Assembly (NCBI GenBank): GCA_000708835.1
Contig: DF237249.1
Coordinates: 43,772 to 107,771, forward strand
From: Klebsormidium nitens
Lineage: Eukaryota; Streptophyta; Klebsormidiophyceae; Klebsormidiales; Klebsormidiaceae
Reading direction: 5' to 3'
DNA: 64,000 nt
Part shown: one piece after another, positions 49,301 to 60,000 of the stretch
Layout: each line of letters starts with the position of its first letter
Position numbering within the stretch: the stretch's first letter is position 1
Position numbers and translations under genes: made by a program
Notes under the pieces: model-generated
What the model was told of the DNA's origin: nothing
Databases searched by the model: none
The model's input: the letters and a program-made list of their open reading frames with translations, nothing else

Positions 49301-49933
49301 ATCGTGGAGATTGTTTACGCAATCTTTGTTGCACTTTGTTCGGCAGACGTGATAGGGGGAATGAGCACTACCTTTTTGCGCGGCTCCGGTTCTCACCCCA
49401 AGAAAGCCGGCTTTATAGTATCCCGCGGTGCTCCTTTACCAGGTCTTGCGAAGTTCCTTCTCGGCCTTGTCTCGAGGGTGTCAAAAACTCGAGTCTGTTT
49501 TTGCAGGACGGACGGCGACCGTTTGAGTTGACGTATCACGGCCGTTTCGATGAGACTCGACCCAGGAGCGGCATGACCCCGACGGGAAAGTGAGTAGTAA
49601 CGCGCCATCGTCATAGATCGGAGTCTCTTATGGCATAGTGTAGGTGCCTGCTTCTGCACAGGCGAAGTCGTAAGTGTGTATATCCTGGGTTGGTCGTTCG
49701 AAGCAATCAGCGGGAACGCAGTAATCCCCTCAGTGGACGTACTTGGCATTAGAGATCTAATCAATACTGGCTTCTGATATATTTGAGAGCTGAAAAAGCC
49801 GGTTGACGCCCTTCGGATTCTTCCGTGCAGAGATCTGCGGAACGCGCTGGACTGCACACTTTCGGGACGGCAGGTCACTGGTCAGCAGCTGCCATCCATT
49901 GGCTGCAGTATCAAGTGGCACCCGGAGGAGTGA
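46320..49933 (+). CDS. Plastid thioredoxin-like (AhpC/TSA-type) protein
   Basis: Thioredoxin-fold redox protein related to Arabidopsis At1g21350. Eight exons close in phase to 281 aa: 46320-46646, 47066-47131, 47415-47495, 47748-47801, 48068-48136, 48653-48715, 49507-49589, 49831-49933. About 90 residues of Ser/Ala/Arg-rich leader suggest plastid import. The conserved body has GKTVSLDDFDGAPALL, FMCNHCPYVIHLKK with the CxxC pair at Cys136 and Cys139, AISSNSVKTHPQDGP, FPYLYDE, AVCTPEFYVFKKDGRRPFEL, and the family's end GCSIKWHPEE. The CxxC site implies disulphide exchange or peroxide-linked chemistry; the physiological substrate is unknown. The start begins directly with the leader MAAQSLQISSSLRP. 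It is divergent from the TPR-like gene. Confidence 0.95.
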
Positions 49934-51255
49934 GGCAGTAACTTCGGTGTGACGCAGTATGGGCCGATCCGCTTATGAAACCAGGCGGAAAAGGGGCAGC
50001 CCAAGAGTTTACTTGTGCACCTGATCTAGTATACTTCCGAGCTCGTGGTCTTCGCGATAGAGTAGAAGACGAGATGACGAGAGCATCGACCTCCTGGGAA
50101 GCTCAAACTGAGTGCATGTACTCTAACCGCGTTATAGAGTAGGGCCGGCCGGCGTATCATGAAGTCGGTCCGACAGAATTTCAGTTCCTGGCAGAAAAGT
50201 GTAGAAATAAGTTGTATGCTACCTTCGGCGTCCGTCGTGATGGCTGTTGAACCTGCTCGCTGGCTACTTCACCTGCATGTCACTGCTACTATACTCATCA
50301 TGTAGCCTGGCCGGCTGATCACAGATTGTATAGAGCTATATTATGATACTGAGCTTATCATGGCTCAGAGGCTAGTCATGATGGCCGTACGCATTGTAAA
50401 GTACATAGCATTGCATGCTCATATTCGAAGGCAATTGCGGCAAACTTGTAGCCAACTTTTCCAAAACGTGATTGTTGCTGCATGCGCCGTGGTGAGCACA
50501 GTTGTAATTAAAACCGCATTGATGCACTGCAGCCTAAGCACATGCCAGTGGCTGTCACGACGGCCCGCCATGTCATCCGGATTGTTTACTTATACATGTA
50601 TTCTAACTGATGAAGTACTATTCCTGTTATATCCAGGTCGGATCGCGAGCTTTCCGGCCGTACGCACATGTGCCCACGGGCCATGGAATTCGGCCGGCTA
50701 TACAGGCTAGCTATATAGAGAACCATGGTACGTCTGCAAATCACGTACGCGTAGCATGGTAAAATGAACATGAGCAAACATGTTCAGAGCGTCCAGTCTT
50801 CGTACTATAGTGACATATGGATCAGACGTATTTAAGGACATGTACAGGCGTCAAGATTAGAGCCTGCTAGACGACAAGCAAGTGTAGCCGCTGCACTTGA
50901 AGCACGACAACATATGCACACTTGAACCGTAATTATGCTCCAATTGTACACGAATAATATCGAGCAGCATGAAAGCGACAATCAGGAGAAAATACGAACA
51001 AACAAGATTCAGAAGGGGGGGCCAAGTGTCCCTTCGGCATGCAGTCCAACCGCATGACTTGCGACGATAGTGATGATAATGATGATGAAACGATACGAAG
51101 GCCGAAATCTTTGTGACCTGCACAACATGCCCCAACAATGTTCGAGCATTTTCCATCCAAACTACGAGGGTTCAATGCTGCAGCTCTAAGCAAAGGAAGT
51201 CAGGGAAGATTTGCCGATCTAGAGCCTGTACCAATGTCCAGTAATCGACTCCTAT
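49934..51255. other. Convergent intergenic region, no gene seen
   Basis: AT-rich, no family motif. Holds the 3' UTRs of two converging genes. Confidence 0.5.
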
Positions 51256-51518
51256 TTACTCTTCCTTGCCGGTCTCAAGATCGTGGTATATGCCGCCTAA
51301 CCAAATATAGTTCGGACTTGGTGTCCGCCCTGTGCTGTTGAAGACTGACCTGGCGTCCTCCACAGCAGCAAAGAACGGATCCTCTGTTACTGTGACAGCC
51401 TTCAATGACTTCATCTCCCGCCTTGACCACTTTGGCAGTCGCTTTATGGCGAAACAAAGCAGCACGTAGAGGATGAAGATCTTGAACAAGAACCAGGCGA
51501 CCCACCACGGAACAAATG

Positions 51519-53480
51519 TCAGGCAGCTGTACAGGAGAATCCCAGAGGGGATTCTCCCAGAGGGGATTTTTTGTCCCGCTTTCCCTGTAACGTCGCCTGG
51601 AGAGAGCAAGTCAGTTCTCCAGATGCTGCAGCGAACCAGTATATCCGACCCATCCCAAGCAGCCGCCTGAATGCAGATGGCTCCAAAAGAGTGTAGAGAG
51701 AGAAGCCGATTGCCAGCAGCAAGCGCGCCAAGAAGTTGATCCACTCTAAACCCTTGGCCAGCAGCTCCCCCCTTCGTGCACTTGCCAACAACTGTTGAAT
51801 CGGTGCCAGAGACAGCCCCGTCTCGCTCGAGCCCCCCTCGGATTCAACTGCTCCAAGCAATCCAGCTCGGTGTTGTACAATTGTCAAACGACTACCCCAC
51901 TCTGAAAGGCGCATCTCGGCAAGTTTGGCGAGAACGGCCTTGGCTTCTTGCTGCCTTCCCCTATAGAAGGATGCCCGCAAGTGGATACAGACCTGGGCGC
52001 CATGCTGATTCTGGCTAAGGAAATGTGCTATTGAATCGAAGTTCTGGGGAGAAAGGCGGAAGTCGACTTCGAGAACCTGAAGGGCTGCGCTCGTTTGCAG
52101 GGCCACTGAACCAAAGATGTCCTCCCTCCAATCATGTCCCCAGAAATCCACTTTGGGAGCCTGGAAAGACACATGGAAGACACCGCTCCCACCAATCGCC
52201 TCGCAGACTGTTGAGAGGGGATCCGAGCTAAACCTGTCGCAATCCAACAACCTCAGACAGAGCTCAGGGCGCCTCCGCAAGAACTCTGCAATTTCAGAGC
52301 CCCTTTTTGTGACGAGCATCTCAGTGACAACCTTGCTTTCATCCTTCAGATGGTACGTTTGCTCCCAACAGCCAAGGACATTTCCAGCCGCATTCTTGAG
52401 GTGCGCTATCGTCAGGACCTTGCTAAGGAAGTTGTTGTAGAGGGCTTTTGAGTGCTTTTCGTGGGGATCGTGGGACATCAGGGAATACTCTGAGTAGGTC
52501 AAAGAGCTGGCATTTGCTAGAACTCGGGCTAGAGGGCTCTGGAAGGCGCGTCTTTGCTCTGCAACTACGGGCCCTTCTGAGGGGACAGTAAGATCATCCA
52601 AGCCGTATCTAAAGGCAGACCACGTATCTGATATCGCTAGATTCACACGGAACGTGCAGTCTCCTCCTGTCAGAGCTCGCAAAATATCCGTGTGGTGCAT
52701 GGGAAAAGGTGGATCATCTACCCTGTTCATCCTTAAGTCAACTCTATACCCTGCTGCGGAAAGCACAATGACGCTTGCTGCTAAGAAAGAGGGCGACAAC
52801 ATCTTTGCTCCAGATACATTGAGCCAGACACACACTCTCTCTCGCATTGAGCTCTCAATTTGTGCTGCTGCGGTCTCAATGAAGGGAGGAAAGACAACTT
52901 CAGAAACCTTGCGCCCCATCTCCTTCAGCCAGTCAACATTCTCTGCTGCGAGAATGGTGCAGGCCTCGAGCACACGTTTTGAACTGCTCAGCGACCGCTC
53001 CAAATGCTTCTCGAGAAACTTTTGCTGGTATGGAAAACCAGCCGCTCTCACAATTGAGGCAATCCTGGCCTCCAAGTACACATCTTTGTAGATTGGTGAC
53101 CAAGGGCGCTGTCTTCTTTCACGGTGAGCCTGCGCAAAACTGTCAAATACTGCGGCCATGGATTCAATCTGGGGCAAAGCTTTGTCAAAGCCTGGCTGGA
53201 TTTGCGCGAGGACTTTCACAAACTGGCTCTCACTTACATCTGTTGCACTCATGACCCGCAGGTTGACTGCATGCCAGGGTTCCAGATCTCGAAGCACGTC
53301 CCTGTGACCCTTGCTCACCATTTCCAGTGCCAAGCGATCCCTGAACGCAATCATCTTCAGGATGATACGAACAACATCCGCAGGCAGCTCATGGATTGGA
53401 AAGGAGCCCGCGCCTTCTTCATCAAGGCTTAACCCCGCCTGCCCTACGTCCATGGCGCTTGCAATCAGTTGCTCCATCAT
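51519..53480 (-). CDS. F-box-like protein with C-terminal membrane region
   Basis: Single uninterrupted frame of 653 aa, a contrast to its many-exon neighbours. Near the N-terminus is an F-box-like motif (FPIHELPADVVRIILKMIAF, then DRLALEMVSKGHRDVL), the fold that recruits Skp1 in SCF ubiquitin ligases. The long middle has leucine-rich helical stretches and Cys/Asp-rich segments without a recognised substrate domain. Near the C-terminus is a hydrophobic helix (INFLARLLLAIGFSLYTLLE). The frame ends at 51519 in KKSPLGESPLGFSCTAA, just after an A run (T run 51567-51572 on plus). One extra base in that run would continue about 100 residues to 51256, adding a strong transmembrane stretch and a charged tail. 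Either start, MMEQ or MEQ, is possible. It has a broken paralog at 39676-40862. Confidence 0.85.
   Translation of the reverse strand: MMEQLIASAMDVGQAGLSLDEEGAGSFPIHELPADVVRIILKMIAFRDRLALEMVSKGHRDVLRDLEPWHAVNLRVMSATDVSESQFVKVLAQIQPGFDKALPQIESMAAVFDSFAQAHRERRQRPWSPIYKDVYLEARIASIVRAAGFPYQQKFLEKHLERSLSSSKRVLEACTILAAENVDWLKEMGRKVSEVVFPPFIETAAAQIESSMRERVCVWLNVSGAKMLSPSFLAASVIVLSAAGYRVDLRMNRVDDPPFPMHHTDILRALTGGDCTFRVNLAISDTWSAFRYGLDDLTVPSEGPVVAEQRRAFQSPLARVLANASSLTYSEYSLMSHDPHEKHSKALYNNFLSKVLTIAHLKNAAGNVLGCWEQTYHLKDESKVVTEMLVTKRGSEIAEFLRRRPELCLRLLDCDRFSSDPLSTVCEAIGGSGVFHVSFQAPKVDFWGHDWREDIFGSVALQTSAALQVLEVDFRLSPQNFDSIAHFLSQNQHGAQVCIHLRASFYRGRQQEAKAVLAKLAEMRLSEWGSRLTIVQHRAGLLGAVESEGGSSETGLSLAPIQQLLASARRGELLAKGLEWINFLARLLLAIGFSLYTLLEPSAFRRLLGMGRIYWFAAASGELTCSLQATLQGKRDKKSPLGESPLGFSCTAA
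51541..51570. repeat. 15-bp direct repeat at the F-box gene's C-terminal end
   Basis: Two adjacent copies of cccagaggggatt plus two bases, 51541-51555 and 51556-51570, next to the six-base T run. In the listed frame it encodes the repeated SPLGE/SPLGF. Confidence 0.9.
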
Positions 53481-54633
53481 CTCACCACAAGTATCCTGCT
53501 TCAGCGCACCTGCCGAGAAATCTCAACTGCAAGCAGCCTCATCATGCCTCATCAGCCATTGGCATTGCCTGTTGTGCAGGTCTAGGATAAACCCATGTCA
53601 TAATAACACCATCTCTGCCTTCGAATCCAAATTCTGAGCAAGCCTGCTATAAAACCCGTATAAAACGCCTCGGCGACCAGATAGCGTGTATGCCCGCAGT
53701 TCGGGTCGCTAATCCGGTCCCATGTGATCAGTTTCTTGGCGACAAAGGAGCAGAATACCATGCGAAGTGGCCGCTGCAGTACCCACGTGGTCAGACGCCC
53801 TCTTCAATTGATCAGTAATTTAATTCTCAAGCTGCTGCGCACACTGTGCACAGCACCAGAAAAGCAGAGCCAGCGGGCGCAGCTTGTTGCTGCTGCTGTC
53901 TTGCAAGTTGCATGCTTGTCCACTGGCAGTGTTCTGCTTTGAACTTTTGAACTTTGACTTCGCGTTTCTGGTGGCTCGTCCGCCTGTTGTACTGCCCGTT
54001 TGCTGGTCTGAATACCTTACCATAAAGCTAATCTGAACGGCATTGAGGCGGGGGCTAGGAACGGGCTAGGAACGTGGAACATTAGTCCAGCTTGTTTGAA
54101 CAGCAAAAAACATATCAAGTACTTCCTCTTGTTCGCGCTGCTCTGATGTACGCTAGGTTGTGTTTCACCAGCGAGCACGGATTGACAAGTTCGATGAGAA
54201 AGGGGACGAGGACTGCAATGACTCACTGATCGATTGCAATCTGGTAGGAAGTGGTACTTGTCTTGGAGCAGTAGCATGGTCCTGTTTGGCCAGTCATGAG
54301 CAATTGCTGGTGCAAATGCGAGGCGGGTGTGGGCCAGTGTGGGCCCAAGGTGCCAAAGCTGAAGGCGCTCTTCCGGTGAGATCTCTATGCTTTTTCGCAG
54401 AGTCTATCTGTGAGACGACCAGCGGCTTCTTACTTTCATAAAGGCTGAGGAGCATGACACAGAGATCATGGTGGTGGTTGCTGCAAAGAGGGGAAGACTC
54501 AGAGAATGCGATTGGCTCCTGAAACTGAATGAACAGCCACAGTTGTACGTTTCAAGACCGCCTAAATTACTAGATTCATGCAAGAGCAATGTCAACTATT
54601 GAAAGATACCCTGAGTCGTCATCTTTTCTGCAG
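53481..54633. other. Divergent intergenic region and unresolved 5' exon(s)
   Basis: Lies between the F-box gene start and the coiled-coil exons. The first exon of the latter may be here: a frame from ATG 54578 runs straight into the 54634 exon. Nothing else is supportable. Confidence 0.4.
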
Positions 54634-56208
54634 ATCCTACAAAGATGGTGATGACGGCCCCATAAGGCGCAACGACAGGCAGGCTGAGCTGGAGTCCCTA
54701 TGGCAGGTGACTGTTTTTCGCACTACCCCACGGTTCAAAGGGAGGGCAGGTGTTCCGTCTGCCGTGCTTTGTACAGAACAGGTGGTCTTTGATCTTACCA
54801 ACCAGAACCTCCTTAGGGACTCATATGTTTTGTCCGCCAGGTATAGAGGATCAAAGGCTGGCTCCTCTGATCAGCGCCCTCGCCGGTTCTCACGGTGGCG
54901 CCTTAACTTTCGAAATGCTGTTAGCCTTACCACTTGTGCTTCTTTCAACTACACAAATTGCGCACTACTTGTTGAAAGAATCATAACTCTTCTGGAAAAG
55001 GCTGCGGCTTTATCAGCTCTCCTCAAGCAGATTCATCGAAGTTCTCCTCCCTAGGTGGACCATGTCCCGCCTGATTTGAAAAGAACGAGACGAAAATAAG
55101 GAGAGGCAAGGAAAGTCGAATTATAAGCATGCAAAGTAAGTCTGACAATGTTGCTTTTTGTTTTCAGGAGTGCGGGGAAGACAAGCTGATGCGGCAGGAG
55201 GATTTGAAGGTCGCTCTCGCAGATGCAGTGGACCGGGTCTATGACAAGGTAGGCGGTACGCTGGACTCCATTTTGAGAACTTCTTCCGGACAGTGATGTG
55301 GGGGCAGTACTGTCTATGTCAGGGCACAAGGGTCGCCAAGGGCTGTGCCTGATTGAATTACAAGGACTTGATTTTGTAGGTCCCCATGTAGCGCTGAGCA
55401 AACGGGGCCTTGAAGAGAGTCGTGGTTCGTGTAGGTTTGTCTTTCTCCTGCTGACTTGCGGGGAGTGACAATCCGAAAACCAGGTTGTAGACATTGATTT
55501 TCTTCTGCTGATTTCAGTTCACCTGCACCTTCAGGAGAGGAACCCAGCGATTTCCTGGGCAATTGGGCGAACAGAGGTTGTGGACTTGTTTTGCGACTTT
55601 CCCTGCAAAGGTTGTCTTTGCCTTCTGCCTGATTTGATTCTTTCCAACTTCTTCCGTTGATACGATGCCCCCGAAGGTGACAACGTTGGATTTTGCTCGG
55701 TTGCATCTGAGTAACGTTGCACCGAGTTGATTTGCATTTAAGGGCCACAGACTGTTCTGAGGATATTCGTCACCTCTCTATGTTGAAGGGGCCGATCAAC
55801 GTTCCCGAAGCAGGCCAAAGCGATCGTGTAACCTTCTGTTGAACTCCTGAACTTCATAGACGCCACGCTTCCGATCGTTGTCTTTTGTCTCAACTCCCGT
55901 TTCGTTCATCCTCCGAAACGCACCTGAAAGCCGTTTGTTTTGGGGAATGCACGAAGTAAGAAGTACAGACCAAAGAAGTACGAAAAGAGATTGGTCTGGG
56001 AAGAACAAACGAACGAACGAAAAGAAGCTCCTTGCTGCAGTGTCAGGAGGACGCCATGCGCCGGCGCGCCGCGCTCATGGCAAACGTGCTGGCGAGCGAG
56101 GAGCGGATCCGCGACATCCTGGGGATCGAAGCGGAGATCGCGCCCAAGGAGCTGCCACTGCAGACGCGGCTCGACGCGAACCTGAGCCGTTTGCACGAGC
56201 TCGAGAAT
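54634..56208 (+). CDS. MAP65/PRC1-like N-terminal coiled-coil exons
   Basis: Three exons in phase 0: 54634-54706 (or from ATG 54578), 55168-55248, 56041-56208. They give ELESLWQECGEDKLMRQE, then DAVDRVYDK, then a helical run RRRAALMANVLASEERI with ILGIEAEI and LQTRLDANLSRLHELE. The order and spacing (ELxxLWxExGE, then a long heptad helix, a short LG-x-E linker and another helix) follow the N-terminus of the MAP65/Ase1/PRC1 microtubule crosslinkers. The highly conserved microtubule-binding spectrin region of that family is not found afterwards. The exons may be the N-terminus of the next gene, a short gene or a truncated relic. The similarity was judged by eye and needs a profile search. Confidence 0.55.
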
Positions 56209-57025
56209 GTGAGGCGTGCTCTCTTTCTGCTCGCTCTCTTGCCCTCATTCTGCAATTCTTTCTTGTTTTTTTCGTTGTTTTGGCGTTCTATGTTGGTGCA
56301 GGGAGTTGTGTCGATCATCTTTGTGTTTTATCTGTGTACTGGCAGACTTGCTTGAGAGGGGCGACTTCGCTTCTACCGCGACAAAAATAACAGCTGCGGA
56401 CGGGCAGAGTTCGTAGCTTACCAGCTACTTTTCAGTGCAGAGAGAACAGAGAGGTTATGTGTTTTTATTAGAAAAAGGCAGCGGCTAGTGTGGCGAAGTA
56501 TACCAGACGAAAGTGGATCAAACGAACATGAACAACTGCACCATGACCCATGTACCGAGCTTCATCTTATATGGAGGCTCTAGAATCTTTTGGTAGCAAG
56601 ATAAAGTACCTGTTGAGTCTTCATTGCGAGACTCTGGCCTGGAGTACGGTAGAATTGGATTTCCATGCCCTATTTCATCGGGCGTATAGAACCGCTAATC
56701 GATCGCATACCCCATCCTAGTGGGGTATTCTTTCCAGGTTTTCGATCTTGTGTGAGAGGTCTCGGCATATCGTTGAGATTCGTTTTGAAGAAAGCCTACG
56801 TTGAGTTCAGTCACTTCCTGGAACAGGTTAAGATAATTTGGGGGTTTAGGGTGGGCAGTGGTGCGGAGCACGTTAATCTCGTTTGTAGAATCTTATTATA
56901 TCCGAGTCGGGGGCACTGGTGCAAGCTGGCGTCGTCCTTACTCGACGCCCAGTTGAAACTTCATCGGTGTTATGAATGAGATCCTCCAGGCTTGACTGAG
57001 TAATGTTATGTTTTTCTGAATGCAG

Positions 57026-60000
57026 CTGCGGGGCGACGGCTTTGGCTGGATGGGCGGGCTCGTCATTCTGATGGAGCTGCGGCGGCGCATGTCCGCACTG
57101 CGAACCACGATCCGAGTGCCGGACGGGCCGGAGGGCTCCAAGCTGGAAGAGGTGAGCGAACTCCGTATTCAAGAAAGGCTTCTTTGAGTTTTCGAGACTT
57201 CGTCGAGAGTTGCCTGTCACAGGACCCACAGGTGGAGCCCGCTCGTCTGGAACGGGCCGAGGTCTGACAAGGTCCAACACCTTGTGAACTTCGTCGATCG
57301 GGACTGATTTGAGTGGAGAAAGGTTCTCCACTTGGAAGCTGGAAGTGTGACTCTTTGGGTGCCGTTGGAGGGACAGGGAAACAACGCCGATATTCATGAT
57401 AACGGACCAACTTATTGAGATCGGTTTGTCCAAAAGCAATCGACCAAAGCAATCTTCCAAACCGGATGGCAGCATCTCTGGCCATTGTAGCTCGTAGAAT
57501 CCCGGCATGGGCAAATCGGGAGCCTGTACGGACAAGCAAGTCACAAAGCCTTGATCTACAGAGTACTCGACTTTCGAAGGCCAAGAAACGGCTGAATATA
57601 TGTTTGGCCTGACGAAGGCCTTCCCGTCAGCGGCACCGGCAGCACGTCGAGGGAGAGTCTTTTCCCTCGACTTTCTTTTGTCACCGGAGTGACCGTTGCT
57701 AGAAGGCTTCTCTAACAATTGTGTGCGGTGATACCTTTTCCGGGTGACGGACAGCTTTCTTAATCAACTTCTGCGAACAACCCTCTTATCCTCAATAATG
57801 GCCCATTCCGGTGCGAACAACAATCTTATCCTCAACAATGGCCCATTCCAAAGCCGGATATAGTCATGATGCCGGCAGGCTTTAGAACAGGTGCGAACTG
57901 TTCAAGAAACTTATTTTCTGAGGACAAACTCCAAAACCAGACTTGTTTGATGTCACAGATGCTGCACTCGACTATGGACGCTTTGGAGCATCCGGACAAG
58001 GACAGCAGCGAGAGGGGGTCGTCCAAAGCTGCGCCACGGACCTTGAAGAAACCCATGTTCCAGGTACGCTGACGACATGGTTACTATGTTTGTTATTGCA
58101 GAAGATCTTGTGCAATCTGTGCGCTCCAACTCTGGCAGAGATATCCATCAACGGCACAAGGGAATCAAAATAGGAGGAAGTGGGTTCGCTCGCGTAGGTT
58201 GCCCGTTGGTTGGGTTCCATGAGACATTTCTGGTTAAGCATTCAGCCCAAAGGGCTTTTGCTCTTGACCCAGTCGCCAACCCCGCTCTTGACCCACCGTT
58301 TCCAGCGCCTAGAGAGTTTCTACAAGAACCTCTGCGGCCTCGACGGCGCCCCCGAGCCCCTGCCCCCTGCCAACCCCTCTGTTGAGAAACCGGTCTCCCC
58401 CGGACGCCCACCTAAGGTACCGAAGCGGGACGGAGAGCCCGTTTCTCCACCCGGTTCCGCTTTGAAAATGGATTACCCACAAATCCGGGTTTCGGCCGCA
58501 GCCAGCCCCGATACCGGTCGCGCTCCGAAGGAGAGCTACCCGCTGATCATTGCCGCGCCGACGGACATTCAAGAAGAGCTGACTCTTGAATCTCTGGGTG
58601 GGTTGTCTGGTAGAGCATCTTTTCTGCTGAATGTTAGAGGAAAGGGCGCCGCATCTTTTCGGAGCTTCGTCTACGGAAACGTCTCGGCGCAAAATACTGC
58701 GCGCGTTTCATATTTTTTCTTGAAGAGAATGTTGACGAGTGGGCTCCTAATCAAGAAGAGGGTTGCCAGTTGCTTTCGAAAGAAACAGAGGCTCAGTCAG
58801 CAGTGCGGGCGGGCAAGGTTGGACACCACTTTCACAGGCTTCCCTTTGATGCACTGCCGGTGTCTCTCGCAAACGAAGAATCCCCACGATGGAGCTGCAG
58901 GGTTCCTGGTTTCTAGGCTGTTGGTGGAATGCAGATTGTGGCCCCTCGTTGTTCTCAAAATTCTGCTGCCCTCGACATTTGCAATAAGTGACCTGGGCTC
59001 ATTTGACGTGTCGCACTCGAAAATTTCCCTACGTGAGTCTGCTTCTAATTCACGAGGATATGTCCGGAAGGTTCATTCGTAACTGCCCCACAGCGTCAAC
59101 GCTTGCAACTGCGTTTCACGCTCTCTGGCCCCTCTCCTCAGAGCCTTTCTGTTAAGTTCCTTACTAACCACCTTCATGATTCTCTCTCGTACTCCCAGGT
59201 GCCAAGATCATCAAGAAGATTGATGAGATCAACGCCAAGCACGCTCCCCCACCCTCGACAGCTCCCGCCCCTCCACCCCCCCCAGGCGACAACAAACGGC
59301 CGTTGCCGCCGTCTCCCCTGATCCTGCCTCAGCCGAAAATTCCACGCTGCATATCCATAAGCGCCCCGCCCTTCTTATGGCCCACCGACCTGACAGCATT
59401 GGCAGAAACGCAGAGAGCGCTCGAAGGGAGTTCTTCGGAAGAAGAGCCAGGTGTTTCGGGGGGCGGATCGTTTTTCTCGTCGTTCTTCCCCGTCGGGGGG
59501 CGGTCAGCGCAGCAGACTGGGGTGCAATTCGTGAACGGCGTCAGCGGTTCCGGTTCTGCTGGGGACCGAAAGGAAGAGGGCCGGCCGGAAGGGACTGGCG
59601 CCCGCCGTCTGAATCTTTTCGGGGGGTTCTTTGCCAGCGGGAAGTCCCCCCGGGAAGGAGATGCGGGCGCTGTCTCCCCTGCCGAGCCGGCATTGGAAAG
59701 CAGCCGAAGTATGGAGGCCCGCAGGGCGGATTCCGCCGGAGCTCCGGCGGAACAGCCTCCGGTTCCTCCGCCCAGAACGCCTCTTCACCAGTCGGCTTCC
59801 GAGGGGGCTCTGAACACCCCCACCGCTGCCCCGCCACCGCCCCCTCCAAGAAGAGTAGCTTCGTCAGGGGGGCCTGCACCCCCACCTCCACCGCCCCCCC
59901 CTGCCAGGTCAAAATCGGGCGCTCTGCTGACGCAACAAAAAAGCAAGCTGAAAAGGTCCACGAAAATGGGGGCACTCTACCGGGGGTTGAAGCGCAAGGT

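Noticed and set aside
58102-58170. Possible extra exon between 58063 and 58273 in the CHUP1-related gene
   Set aside because: It follows an acceptor-like tattgcag, but no good donor follows before a stop. The flanking exons already join in phase 0 without it.
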